DNA of 64,000 bases from Bacteroidia bacterium (lineage in GTDB: Bacteria > Bacteroidota > Bacteroidia > CAILMK01 > JBBDIG01). This document shows positions 28,249-37,645 of the stretch, in pieces. The notes beneath the pieces are model-generated. The model was given only the letters and a program-made list of their open reading frames with translations, ran no database searches and was not told the origin of the DNA. The position numbers were made by a program, and so were the translations under genes. Each line of letters begins with the position of its first letter. Positions within the stretch are counted from its first letter, which is position 1. The stretch is from assembly GCA_040880525.1 (NCBI GenBank), contig JBBDIG010000049.1, forward strand, positions 1 through 64,000, written 5' to 3'.

Positions 28249-29940
28249 ATGGCTTCAGGAATTCAGAAATTAAACCTGTCCGATCTTGATCTGAAAACCA
28301 TAAAAGCGCCTACCGGTACGCTTCTTCATACCAAAGGCTGGGTGCAGGAAGCAGCTTTGCGGATGCTGATGAACAACCTGGATGCTGAAGTAGCTGAAAA
28401 ACCTGAAGAACTCATTGTGTATGGGGGTTCAGGTAAAGCTGCCCGAAATAAGGAGTCGCTTATTTTGATCATGAAGGCGTTGCAGGATCTGGAAGAGGAT
28501 GAAACATTATTAGTGCAGTCGGGAAAGCCGGTAGGAATATTACCGACCCACAAGGATGCTCCCCGTGTGATCATTTCCAATTCTATGCTGGTGCCGAAGT
28601 GGGCGGAGTTTGAATATTTCCTGGAACTTGAGAAAAAGGGACTGACGATGTACGGCCAGATGACGGCCGGTTCCTGGATCTACATCGGTTCGCAGGGAAT
28701 TGTGCAGGGAACTTACGAAACCTATGCTGCGATGGCCAACCAGCATTTTAACGGATCGCTGCGGGGAACGCTCAATGTTACCGCTGGTCTTGGAGGAATG
28801 GGAGGCGCACAACCGCTTTCCATCACCATGAATGAAGGCGTTGCGCTCATCGCGGAAGTAGAAAAGTGGCGGATAGAAAAACGCATTCAGACGCGCTACC
28901 TTGATGAATATTATATAGATATAGATGAAGCTATTGACCACGCCCTGAATGCGAAGGAGGAGCAACGGCACATCAGCATTGCGTACCATGGAAATATTGT
29001 TGACCTGCTCGAGCGTTTGCTGAAAAGAGACATCGTTCCGGAAACTGTAACAGACCAAACTTCAGCACATGATCCGCTGAATGGCTACCTCCCACAGGGG
29101 ATCAGTGTGGAAGAAGGGGAGGAGTTGCGAAAGTCCGATCCTTCCGCTTATATGAAGAAAGCGTATGAAAGCATGGGCCGGCACGTGAAGCTGATTCTGC
29201 AATTAAAAGATAAAGGGGCAATTGCCTTTGATTATGGAAACAACCTGCGTGGACGCGCTAAGGAGCAGGGCGTTGCCAATGCTTTTGATTATCCGGGTTT
29301 TGTTCCGGCCTACATCCGGCCGCTCTTCTGCGAGGGCAAAGGCCCATTCCGCTGGGCGGCACTTTCGGGCGATCCGCAGGATATTTATGAAACTGACAAA
29401 AAGATCCTTGAACTTTTTCCTAATGATGAACCGCTTGCCCGCTGGATAAAAATGGCGCAGGATAAAATTGCCTTTCAGGGGCTTCCATGCCGGATATGCT
29501 GGCTCGGCCAGGGTGCCAGGGAAAAAGCCGGAGTCGCTTTCAATCAAATGGTGGCGGAAGGCAAATTGAAGGCACCCATCGTCATTGGCCGCGATCACCT
29601 TGATACCGGCTCGGTGGCTTCACCCAACCGCGAAACCGAAGCGATGAAAGACGGCTCTGACGCGATTGCCGACTGGCCTATTCTCAACGCCCTCATCAAT
29701 ACAGCCGGTGGAGCCTCCTGGGTTTCGGTGCATCATGGCGGAGGCGTGGGCATTGGCTATTCCATTCATGCCGGAATGGTGATCGTGGCAGACGGAACGG
29801 CAGATGCGGTAAAACGGCTCCGCAGGGTGCTGCACAATGATCCCGCTACAGGCGTGATCCGTCATGCAGATGCAGGATATGACATTGCCATTGATACTGC
29901 ACGGCAGCACCGGCTTGACCTGAAAGAACGGTTGAAATGA
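28249..29940 (+). CDS. hutU: Urocanate hydratase
   Basis: 563 residues from the ATG at 28249 ([13 protein letters not shown]). It converts urocanate to imidazolone propionate in histidine degradation, using a tightly bound NAD+. Landmarks are [58 protein letters not shown], the [11 protein letters not shown] segment with the conserved cysteine, and [17 protein letters not shown]. Other hut genes (hutH, hutI, hutG or ftcD) are not in the window. It overlaps the next gene by ATGA. Confidence 0.96.
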   Translation: MASGIQKLNLSDLDLKTIKAPTGTLLHTKGWVQEAALRMLMNNLDAEVAEKPEELIVYGGSGKAARNKESLILIMKALQDLEEDETLLVQSGKPVGILPTHKDAPRVIISNSMLVPKWAEFEYFLELEKKGLTMYGQMTAGSWIYIGSQGIVQGTYETYAAMANQHFNGSLRGTLNVTAGLGGMGGAQPLSITMNEGVALIAEVEKWRIEKRIQTRYLDEYYIDIDEAIDHALNAKEEQRHISIAYHGNIVDLLERLLKRDIVPETVTDQTSAHDPLNGYLPQGISVEEGEELRKSDPSAYMKKAYESMGRHVKLILQLKDKGAIAFDYGNNLRGRAKEQGVANAFDYPGFVPAYIRPLFCEGKGPFRWAALSGDPQDIYETDKKILELFPNDEPLARWIKMAQDKIAFQGLPCRICWLGQGAREKAGVAFNQMVAEGKLKAPIVIGRDHLDTGSVASPNRETEAMKDGSDAIADWPILNALINTAGGASWVSVHHGGGVGIGYSIHAGMVIVADGTADAVKRLRRVLHNDPATGVIRHADAGYDIAIDTARQHRLDLKERLK

Positions 29941-30596
29941 TTAGTAACATAAGCGAGAATTTTCTTGAAACCCGCAGGACTGCACGCTATTTTACAGCGG
30001 GAAATGCAGAATCCGCCCGCCATGTGGTTTACCTGCTTCACGGCTACGGCCATTCGGCAGCCCAAATGCTGGAACGGCTGTCACCCGCATTGCCTGCTGC
30101 GTTCGTGGTGGCACCTGAGGGCCTGAGCAGATATTACAAGGAAGGCTACAATGGTCGTGTTGGAGCAAGCTGGATGACCAAGGAAAGTCGCGAGCAGGAA
30201 ATTTCCGATTATATATTTTATCTGGATCATCTGCACCGGCACCTGTTTCCAGGCCAGAGCCCTCCTGTCACAATTCTTGGATTTTCGCAGGGAGCATCTA
30301 CGGCAGCACGATGGGCTGCTCTGGGAAAGGTGCAGCCACAACTCCTCATTTTGTGGGGTGGCAAGCTTCCGCCCGATCTTCCTGACAATGCCATCTCAAA
30401 GTTGCTGAAAAATACAGCGCTGCATTATATTACTGGAACGGAGGATCAATTTGTAACGCCTGATGTTTTATCAAATGAAAAGGAACGCCTGGAAAAACTG
30501 GGAGTTTCTTTTAATTTATTTAATTACGAGACAGGCCACAAATTTGAATTAAAAGTACTTGCATCCTTTTTGGAAAAAAATCCTCTTTATGGTTAA
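29937..30596 (+). CDS. Alpha/beta-hydrolase, phospholipase/carboxylesterase type
   Basis: 219 residues. Typical features are the oxyanion-hole motif [12 protein letters not shown] near residue 38, the nucleophile elbow LGFSQGAS (Ser near residue 120), an acid in GTEDQFVTP (Asp near residue 176) and the histidine in ETGHKFE near the C-terminus. It resembles the small cytosolic esterases of the YpfH/Lypla class. Its start overlaps the hutU stop, so it is co-translated with it. A role in urocanate metabolism is not established; it may simply share the transcript. Confidence 0.85.
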   Translation: MISNISENFLETRRTARYFTAGNAESARHVVYLLHGYGHSAAQMLERLSPALPAAFVVAPEGLSRYYKEGYNGRVGASWMTKESREQEISDYIFYLDHLHRHLFPGQSPPVTILGFSQGASTAARWAALGKVQPQLLILWGGKLPPDLPDNAISKLLKNTALHYITGTEDQFVTPDVLSNEKERLEKLGVSFNLFNYETGHKFELKVLASFLEKNPLYG

Positions 30597-30610
30597 AAGT
30601 AAAAATTCAA

Positions 30611-31159
30611 ATGAAGATCAAAAAGCATATTCGTTTTAATATTCCGGCCTTGCTGTTATCGTTGCTAATATTTCAGGCATGTGAAGAACAGCCGGTAAAC
30701 CTGATGGTTCCTTATAATCCGCCACCTGTGCTGGTAACGGTACCGCCTGTAGCGGCACCTGCCGAAATCATTTTTGGAATGGACTTCACGGTAAAAATGG
30801 ACAGCGTACTCGCTGCCCAACATCTGGATTGGGATAACATTACACATATCAACACAAACCACCTGACGCTGAATGCTGTGGACGGAGAGCAAATCATCTC
30901 GGTACCCCTGGATTCCATTCGTATATATCTCGAAACCGATGACACCGGAAGAGTGCTGATTGGCCACCGTTACCAAAATTTGCTGGACAGCACCTCTCTC
31001 ATCTCCATATCACCCGACCGGAACGACCTCACACAACATCTGAGATCCGATACCCTCCAATTGATCCTGGCCGCAATGATCCGCGAAGATTTTACGGATA
31101 CGCTTGTTATGCGGCTAGACATGGAGTGGCATATCAGGGCAGAGGAGCAGGGCGAATAG
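30611..31159 (+). CDS. Hypothetical lipoprotein
   Basis: 182 residues with a lipoprotein signal (LLSLLIFQAC, cleavage before Cys near residue 24) and a Pro/Val-rich linker. The rest appears to be a beta-rich domain with alternating strands (HLTLNAVDGEQIISVPLDSIRIYLE ... LQLILAAMIREDFTD ... VMRLDMEWHI). No family is recognised. It follows the esterase closely and has the same general layout as the next lipoprotein. Confidence 0.7.
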   Translation: MKIKKHIRFNIPALLLSLLIFQACEEQPVNLMVPYNPPPVLVTVPPVAAPAEIIFGMDFTVKMDSVLAAQHLDWDNITHINTNHLTLNAVDGEQIISVPLDSIRIYLETDDTGRVLIGHRYQNLLDSTSLISISPDRNDLTQHLRSDTLQLILAAMIREDFTDTLVMRLDMEWHIRAEEQGE

Positions 31160-31265
31160 CATCGTTTAGATAGAATCCTTACAACTGAGACAACCGCATT
31201 ATTAATCTTTGCATCTCAGTATAGCCTGTTGGCAAATATTTTATCTTCGTAACGAAAAAAACACA

Positions 31266-31811
31266 ATGAATAACATGAACTATTTTAGAATTTTCAGCCA
31301 GGTATTGCTCGCAGGAATAATGGGTTTTACTGCCTCCTGCTCCAAAGACAATTTGTCTGTAGCTTTTTCCTTTAATGCAGCAGATATTCATTTCACGGTT
31401 GATTCCACTGATCAATTTGGGAGTTTCGATGTAGTGAAAGAAGACATGCCGAACAACCTGAATGCAATGGCCGAGGAAAACGGAGTTGATCCCTCCAGCG
31501 TTTCCTCGCTCACTATAGAGCGGGTGGTAATAGCCATCGAAGATCCGGCAGACGCCAATTTTGATGTTGTATCTTCAGCCGAAGTATTTATCTCCACGCC
31601 CACCATTGAGGAGGTAAGGATTGCTTCCAAAACAGACATAGAAGCGGGCGCCACATCCATTCTCCTGGACGTAACGGACGAAAATCTTCTTAACTATTTC
31701 CACGAAGATGTAATAAACGTGAGGGTAAACCTGGTGACTACCGCCCCGGTCGAGAAATCGGTTGACATGAAGACCAGCATAGTATTTAACTCCAAAGGCG
31801 AGGTATTGTAA
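31266..31811 (+). CDS. Hypothetical lipoprotein, possibly related to the preceding one
   Basis: 181 residues from the ATG at 31266; an earlier in-frame start at 31209 would put a non-signal sequence first. The signal ends in GFTASC, a good lipobox. The mature part is predicted beta-rich (SVSSLTIERVVIAIEDP ... SSAEVFISTPTIEEVRIA ... VINVRVNLVTTAP). A strong terminator follows. No named family is recognised; it is presumably a surface or periplasmic lipoprotein. Confidence 0.7.
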   Translation: MNNMNYFRIFSQVLLAGIMGFTASCSKDNLSVAFSFNAADIHFTVDSTDQFGSFDVVKEDMPNNLNAMAEENGVDPSSVSSLTIERVVIAIEDPADANFDVVSSAEVFISTPTIEEVRIASKTDIEAGATSILLDVTDENLLNYFHEDVINVRVNLVTTAPVEKSVDMKTSIVFNSKGEVL

Positions 31812-31838
31812 TAAAAGATAAGTTTTCTTTAAATATAG

Positions 31839-31870
31839 AAAGGCCGTTCTTGATTTTAAGGGCGGCCTTT
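31839..31870 (+). terminator. Rho-independent terminator after the lipoprotein gene
   Basis: AAAGGCCG and CGGCCTTT pair around a 16-base loop and are followed by TTTTCTT. The rest of the gap to 32097 shows nothing else. Confidence 0.85.
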
Positions 31871-32097
31871 TCTTATTGGGAATAACTATAATAAACTTTT
31901 ACCAAAAAGAAATAATTGGTGAATACTTTTGAGGAATCTGGCGTTGGGCTGGGGTAAGGAACTTTAGCTTGTTATTTGGAATTCAGGGGACCATCCTCAT
32001 ACTACCTCCTGTGGAAAAATTTCTTTTCTCCTATCCAAACCCCACCTTAACTTTCCCTCTTTTTTCAGGGATCTTTATCATTTAAACTGAAACAGCC

Positions 32098-33960
32098 ATG
32101 AGTAATGTCTATCAACTCAAAATCATCCTTGAAGGAAGCGAGCCGGTAATCTGGCGCTCCGTGCAAGTGCAAGCCGATACTTCCCTTTATGAGCTGCACG
32201 AGATCATCCAAGTGCTGATGGATTGGGAAGATTACCACATGTTTTCGTTTGAGGTGAATGGCAATCATATTTCTGAGTTACCGGGGGAATTCGAGCCGGA
32301 AGAGGAAGAAGCAGATGATAAAATGAGCATCAAGCTTTCTGAGGAGATACGGAAGGTGGGTGACAATTTTATTTATACATACGGTCATGAGAATAACTGG
32401 CGGATGTTAGTGGAGGTGGAGCGGATGATGCCGGATAAATCGGACGCATATTATCCTGTATGTACGGCAGGTGAGAATGCTTCTCCGCCAGAAGATACCG
32501 GGGGTATCATAGAATATGTCACGATGTTGGCTGCTCTTTCGGATCCGAAACATAAGGAGCACAAAGATGCCGTGGACTGGCTAGGCGGGGATTGGGATGC
32601 GGAATTCTTTGATCTCGCACGGGTAAATAGGGAGCTGCTGAGGATAAATTCTGATTCTTATCCGGACGAATATGGCCTGCGCACATACGATGATGTGAAG
32701 AACCTGAATAAACCTACAGTTTTGCTGGATGATGAAATACCTGCTGAGGGCATACATGAATGGCTGGAAGCCGCGCTGAATGAAGAAGGATCGCTTGAGC
32801 ATTCGGCAATGACGCGACTGAGGGATAAGGGTTTGGACGAGTTCGAGGCGATGGCGGCCATTGCAGGGGCTATGGCTGTGGAATGGTATTATTACATGAA
32901 ACATGGCGTGGATCAACTGGATGAGCGGTACCGGATAAACCTGGAGCGCCTGCCGGAGCAGCCCCTCGAAGTCCCCGACCTGGAGCATGCCGTGCAGATC
33001 ATTGAGCAGGCCACCTATGGCATTCCCATAGAGGCCATTGAATACCTGCGAAACCAACCAACGGAAAATGTACTTGACATCATCGTGGAGGGGTTGGAAA
33101 AAGCTTATGACAGAAGCCGGTTTTACAAAGAGGAAACTAATCAGTGGATGTCTGCACCGCTGTTCTATGCCATTGCAGCCGAAGCTCATACACATGAGCG
33201 CCTCATTGAACCGGTTTTTGGACTTTACCTTACCAGCCCTTATGCCACCGATTTTATACACGAACAGGGAAATTATTTATTGAGCCAGCTTTCTGAAAAA
33301 TACAGGGATATTGTGGTGCCGAAGGTCATTGAGGCAGCACATCCGGATTCGCCTTACGCATCGGGCTCCATAATTTATCTTTATGATGGAATTCAATATG
33401 CCGATCCTGCAAAGTATGGGGCACAAATTTTAGCAGTACTGGAAAATCCTGACACACCTATCAGGGACCAATGGGCGCATGCGGTGGCAAACCTCCAGTT
33501 GAAGGAGGCGATCCCAATGATCAAGGCGATTATCAGGAAGCGGGAAGCGGTGAAGCAGCGGAGAGGAACTATCAGTGCCTGGTGGGAATTTCATGATATT
33601 ATAGAGTATAAAGAGGCTTTGGAAAAACTGGAATCAGGTGAATCAAAGTTCCCGGCCCAGGACGGGCCTAATCATCTTAACCGAGGGGATTGGCGCGAAT
33701 ACTATAAGCAATGGGAGGACAGGTTCTATGATCAATATGAGGCGGAAGAGGACGATGAGGAGGACGAGGATGAGGAATGGGGTTCCTGGCCTATAGTCAA
33801 AGATAATCCTGTTTCAAAAATGTTTAAAGACATCCACCAAAAGCCCACGCCATATATAAAAGAAAAGAAACCGGGACGAAACGATCCCTGCTACTGTGGC
33901 AGCGATAAGAAATACAAAAAGTGCTGCATGAAGAAAGATGAGGCAGTGGAGGAGATGTAA
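32098..33960 (+). CDS. PRiA4-ORF3-like / HEAT-like / SEC-C multidomain protein
   Basis: 620 residues. The N-terminal ~180 residues match the plasmid pRiA4b ORF-3-like fold (YQLKIILEGSEPVIWRSVQV ... ELHEIIQVLMDWEDYHMFSF). Residues ~210-300 form a helical region with DEFEAMAAIAGAMAVEWYYYM. Residues ~310-500 look like HEAT-type helical repeats. A very acidic stretch (EEDDEEDEDEE near residue 560) is followed by a C-terminal SEC-C zinc motif, PGRNDPCYCGSDKKYKKCC, with the usual CxCx8CC pattern. SEC-C binds zinc and often mediates contacts with SecB-like or ribosomal partners. The whole protein has no assigned function. No transposase accompanies it, although the N-terminal family is named from a mobile-element passenger. 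Confidence 0.85.
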   Translation: MSNVYQLKIILEGSEPVIWRSVQVQADTSLYELHEIIQVLMDWEDYHMFSFEVNGNHISELPGEFEPEEEEADDKMSIKLSEEIRKVGDNFIYTYGHENNWRMLVEVERMMPDKSDAYYPVCTAGENASPPEDTGGIIEYVTMLAALSDPKHKEHKDAVDWLGGDWDAEFFDLARVNRELLRINSDSYPDEYGLRTYDDVKNLNKPTVLLDDEIPAEGIHEWLEAALNEEGSLEHSAMTRLRDKGLDEFEAMAAIAGAMAVEWYYYMKHGVDQLDERYRINLERLPEQPLEVPDLEHAVQIIEQATYGIPIEAIEYLRNQPTENVLDIIVEGLEKAYDRSRFYKEETNQWMSAPLFYAIAAEAHTHERLIEPVFGLYLTSPYATDFIHEQGNYLLSQLSEKYRDIVVPKVIEAAHPDSPYASGSIIYLYDGIQYADPAKYGAQILAVLENPDTPIRDQWAHAVANLQLKEAIPMIKAIIRKREAVKQRRGTISAWWEFHDIIEYKEALEKLESGESKFPAQDGPNHLNRGDWREYYKQWEDRFYDQYEAEEDDEEDEDEEWGSWPIVKDNPVSKMFKDIHQKPTPYIKEKKPGRNDPCYCGSDKKYKKCCMKKDEAVEEM

Positions 33961-34000
33961 TCAATGGAAGTGGGTTGGGTAACTTTTGACCCTCAGAAGT

Positions 34001-34606
34001 ACCAGGAATATTTCTGTTCTCTGCATCAATATATATTGCAGCTAAATTGTCCATTTCAGACGGTACATGGACGGGTGGGCAGTACATTATTTTCGTGCCA
34101 TCTTCACGAATTGGGTGTTTTCAAAAGCTTTAAATTTTCCTTTTAATAGTTTTATTTTTGTCTTAATTCCAAATTGATCTCTTCCTTTGGCATATTCTTG
34201 ATTTCGAGTTACAAGCGCGTGAAGTTCCTTAATAAAACTTATTGTCAATTCCCTGTTTTCTTTAACCACATCAAAGACGAAATCAACAGCCTCTAAGTGA
34301 TCGGATAAATGAGCCAGTAATTTTGGAACAGGTACGTTAGCATTGTGGCTAATGTAAAACTCAATGAATCCTTTTTTTATAAACGTTTCAGTGATTCCCT
34401 TTTCCAGGTCATACATGCGTTCCACAATACCTGTTTCAATAGCATGTTCACGCTTGAGTTCGGCTATAAATAGTTAGTATTCTCTTGAGTTGTTTTTAAG
34501 AATTTCCCTCCGTTCAAACCAAGAGGAAGACAGACGTGTCACAGGCAACCCATTTTGGAGTAAGCTCAATGTTTTGCCACAATCGCTGTATTCTTGGTTC
34601 GGTCAT
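34001..34606 (-). pseudogene. Fic-family protein, broken by several frameshifts
   Basis: Minus-strand pieces line up with the N-terminal half of Fic-domain proteins. In order: MTEPRIQRLWQNIELTP (from 34606); PVTRLSSSWFERREILKNN in another frame; then FIAELKREHAIETGIVERMY continuing into HLEAVDFVFDVVKENRELTI, FIKELHALVTRNQEYAKGRDQFG and LLKGKFKAFENT (about 34130-34470). A final frame change near 34130 leads to HPIREDGTKIMYCPPVHVPS and EMDNLAAIYIDAENRNIP. The catalytic HPFxxGNGR motif never appears, since the match runs out at the 3' end of the PRiA4-ORF3 gene. It is therefore a decayed AMP-transferase-type gene, truncated at its 3' side. Confidence 0.8.
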
Positions 34607-34756
34607 GTATTATTTAGTTTAATGATAGCATAAATTCAGACACTGGCCCTGTCCCCTGCCCCACTCACCAAAAATAACATATTTCACCAAACCGATCATC
34701 AGGAAGTTTCTGCTACCGGCCAATGAGGAAGTTTTCCCTGTACATCCACACATAAA

Positions 34757-34812
34757 AAGCCCCCGGACTTATCCGCTTCTGACGGTGTCAGATGGGGAAA
34801 GTCTGGGGGCTT
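34757..34812 (-). terminator. Strong hairpin terminator after the TonB receptor gene
   Basis: AAGCCCCCGGACTT and AAGTCTGGGGGCTT are 14-base arms with one wobble pair. The loop itself holds a second stem, TCTGAC / GTCAGA. On the minus strand it is followed by a T-run. It separates the receptor from the decayed Fic gene; the bases between the Fic remnant and this hairpin contain nothing recognisable. Confidence 0.85.
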
Positions 34813-34838
34813 GAAGTAAGCTTCTCTGAATTGCCCTG

Positions 34839-37364
34839 TTAGAGGCCGAGTACGATGCCTGCCCAATAATTTGTAGTGGCCATTGGGTAATAATAATTAT
34901 AATCGGTACGGGTGGTGTTTGCGGTGTTGGGGTTAAATTCACTGGTGCTGAAAGTATAGCCGTTGGCCTCATAAAGTTCGTTCAGGAAGTTGTTTATCTG
35001 GAAGGTGAGGCGCAGGCTTTTGAGGCCGGGGATTTTCTCATTCAGGTATTGCAGGCGCAGGTTGTTCACCAGAAAGGGGGCAATGGAGCGGCTTTCGGTG
35101 CTGGTGTTGTCCAGGTATTGCCGGCCCACATATTTCGTTTCGTGGGTGGCCTTGAAGTTCCTGGCAAAGGAATAAGAAAGTTGCGAAGCCAGGATCACAT
35201 CAGGCGAAAAGGCAATGTCAGTATTTGAATATGTGTTTACCACGGTGTCCACGGTTTCAAAGGTTTCAGAATTATAGGTATACAGCACCTCATTAAATTC
35301 ACGGATCTTGTTTTGGCTAAAGGTGGCGGCCACTTGCCATTGCAGGCCACGGTAGGGTTGCCAGCCGGCTTCCAGTTCCACACCCGCCCGGTAGCTGTTG
35401 TCAATGTTTTGGCGCACCAGTCCGCCCACGTCATTAATTTCGCCAGTAGGGATCAGTTGATCTGTAAAATACATGTAGTAGCCGTTAGCGCTCAATTGCA
35501 ACAGCGGGGAATTAAATACATAGCCGCCTTCAATGTCGTGCAGGCGTTCTGGCTGTGGCTCGCGTTGCGGCAGTGATTCCTGGAAATCGTTGCGGTTGGG
35601 TTCGCGGTGGGAGAGGCCATAATAAATATAGCCTTTATTTTTTTTATTAAATTGATAAACAGCGCCTGCTTTTGGATTTACAAATAAATAACTAGTATTA
35701 TAATCATTGGCTTCCGGGTCGCCCTCAAAGCCGAGCAAAGTGTAATCAATGTAGCGGCTCTGCAGTTCGCCAAAAAGCAGCAGGTTGTCGCGTGGGTTCA
35801 GATCCAGCTTTGCGAAGATATTTCCTTCGTCTTTCAGCGCATCATTGTCATAGTATTGATGGCGGATTTCGCTCTCGCCCGCTTGACGCGCCCATATTAC
35901 TTCGCCAAAGTGCCGGCCTTCATAACGCAACGCAGAAGCACCAAAAGTCACATCCGTATTTTCAGAAGCCTTCCAGTTGGCAGAGAGGATCGTCCCGTAG
36001 TAATAATTGTCCAGCCAGCGCCTGCGGATCAGGTCGCTTTCCGTGACAGTTTCGCCCCCGATGACCACAGAAGTGTCCTCCCCGGAAGGATTTACGATCG
36101 TATCGTTATTTACGAAAAGCGAATCGCGGAACCGGATTGTATCGCCCGGAAAAGTAATTGGCGCGATGGCATAATCGGGCAGGTATTGATCCACCTTGTA
36201 CTCTTCGTAATAGCCGCGGCCACGGGTAAGAAATACCGAAGCGTTGCCAAAGAAATTTTCGCTGAAACGGTGGGAGAAGTGGAGCTGGTAGTAGTCCTGC
36301 TGGTAGTTGTCGGTTTCACCCTCATACGGATCGCCCGGTTTGCTGCCGTAGTCGGTGCCGCATAAGTTCATGGTGCGGTTGTTTTCCAGAGCAGCTTCGG
36401 GTGTGCCACACCAGGCCTGGTAGGTTTCTTCCACGCCCGTCAGTACCACGAATTTGAGGATGCTGCGGGTGCCGAAGTAGCCGCCACTGAGGTAGGCAGA
36501 CTTGAGGTCGGAATAGGCGCGGTCCACGTACCCGTCAGAGCTGATCTTGCTGAGGCGGCCCTGGAATCCCCAGTTGTTGTCCATTTTTCCGGTGCTGAAA
36601 TTTACGCTCCCCCGGTAGGAATTGAAGGAGCCGTAACTGCCACTGAGTTCAGCGGATGGCTGGTCTCCGATCTGGCTCGTCTGGATATTGATGCTGCTGC
36701 CAAATGCTGCCGAGCCATTGGTGGAGGTTCCCACCCCGCGCTGTATCTGTATATTCTCTACCGAAGCGGCAAGGTCCGGCAGGTCTACGAAAAATACGCC
36801 CTGGCTTTCTGCGTCATTTACCGGTACGCCATTCAGCGTTACGTTAATGCGGGTAATGTCCAGTCCACGAATGCGGATGCCGGTGTAGCCTACGCCATTG
36901 CCTGCATCAGAGTTGGCCACTACTGATGGCGTCATGTTCAGCAGGAAGGGAAGGTCGCGGCCCACGTTTTCCTCCGTAATTTCTTTTTTGCTAATGGTAG
37001 AAAACGTTTTGGGTCCCTCTTCTGAAAAGCGCGTCACCTCTACAACCACCTCTTCACTGAAATAGGGTTTTGGTTGCAACTGCAGGTTCAGTACCATAGG
37101 CGCAGTTACGGTAATTTGTGTGTCAAGCGTTTGGAAACCCACGTAACTCACGCGTAACGTGTGGCTTCCCTCGTGTACCTTGGAAATGGCGAAGGAGCCG
37201 TCCGCACCAGTTGCAGCACCTTTGGCCTGGTCCTGCACCACAATGTTGGCACCTATGAGCGGTTCGCCTGTTTCGGCATTTGTGATCCTGCCGGTAATTT
37301 GGCTTTGTGCGGCCAGCCCTGCAAAGGCCAGCAAAGCGAGCATTGAGAATAGTAGGCTTTTCAT
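34839..37364 (-). CDS. TonB-dependent receptor, probably for thiamin or a precursor
   Basis: 841 residues with a signal peptide (MKSLLFSMLALLAFAGLAAQ). A carboxypeptidase-regulatory-like domain comes first (residues ~22-100, ITGRITNAETGEPLIGANIV), then the plug (about 120-230, with GVGYTGIRIRGLDITRINVTLNG and GTSTNGSAAFG), then the 22-strand barrel. It imports a substrate across the outer membrane using TonB energy. A TPP riboswitch lies immediately upstream on the same strand, which points to a thiamin compound as the substrate. It appears to be transcribed alone, with a terminator directly after it. Riboswitch-linked thiamin receptors of this kind have been predicted in Bacteroidota. Confidence 0.92.
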   Translation of the reverse strand: MKSLLFSMLALLAFAGLAAQSQITGRITNAETGEPLIGANIVVQDQAKGAATGADGSFAISKVHEGSHTLRVSYVGFQTLDTQITVTAPMVLNLQLQPKPYFSEEVVVEVTRFSEEGPKTFSTISKKEITEENVGRDLPFLLNMTPSVVANSDAGNGVGYTGIRIRGLDITRINVTLNGVPVNDAESQGVFFVDLPDLAASVENIQIQRGVGTSTNGSAAFGSSINIQTSQIGDQPSAELSGSYGSFNSYRGSVNFSTGKMDNNWGFQGRLSKISSDGYVDRAYSDLKSAYLSGGYFGTRSILKFVVLTGVEETYQAWCGTPEAALENNRTMNLCGTDYGSKPGDPYEGETDNYQQDYYQLHFSHRFSENFFGNASVFLTRGRGYYEEYKVDQYLPDYAIAPITFPGDTIRFRDSLFVNNDTIVNPSGEDTSVVIGGETVTESDLIRRRWLDNYYYGTILSANWKASENTDVTFGASALRYEGRHFGEVIWARQAGESEIRHQYYDNDALKDEGNIFAKLDLNPRDNLLLFGELQSRYIDYTLLGFEGDPEANDYNTSYLFVNPKAGAVYQFNKKNKGYIYYGLSHREPNRNDFQESLPQREPQPERLHDIEGGYVFNSPLLQLSANGYYMYFTDQLIPTGEINDVGGLVRQNIDNSYRAGVELEAGWQPYRGLQWQVAATFSQNKIREFNEVLYTYNSETFETVDTVVNTYSNTDIAFSPDVILASQLSYSFARNFKATHETKYVGRQYLDNTSTESRSIAPFLVNNLRLQYLNEKIPGLKSLRLTFQINNFLNELYEANGYTFSTSEFNPNTANTTRTDYNYYYPMATTNYWAGIVLGL

Positions 37365-37437
37365 TTTCCTGTTGTTTTTTTATGAATAAAAAAAATGAAT
37401 CAACAGGGAGAACTTTACCAGAAGCCGGTAGCAAGAT

Positions 37438-37530
37438 TCTCTCTCCATCCCTTCGTCAGTATTATCTGCGTCAGGTTCAACGGGTATAATCTCAGCCTTT
37501 CCTTTTCAGGACAAAGCACCCCTGGAGATC
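37438..37530 (-). promoter_or_regulatory. TPP riboswitch (THI element)
   Basis: Read on the minus strand, the conserved elements appear in order: CAGGGGTGC, the pyrimidine-sensor helix with GGCTGAGATTATACCC, GTTGAACCTGACGCAGATAATACTG split over the P4/P5 arm, and GGGATGGAG closing the P1 stem against CTCCA. It lies about 75 bases before the receptor's start codon. When thiamin diphosphate binds, expression should fall. Confidence 0.95.
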
Positions 37531-37536
37531 CGGGGG

Positions 37537-37544
37537 CAAAGGTA
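37537..37544 (-). promoter_or_regulatory. -7 box for the riboswitch-controlled receptor
   Basis: Minus-strand TACCTTTG, an exact TAnnTTTG match, sits 6 bases upstream of the first riboswitch stem, exactly where a transcript start is needed. Confidence 0.7.
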
Positions 37545-37645
37545 GAAATTAATTGGAAGGCGCGTGATTGGAAAGTGGATTTAACTGATTGATCGGGTTC
37601 TCACGAATTTTTAATCGTTCAATCCGTCCGATCCATGTTCCTATT

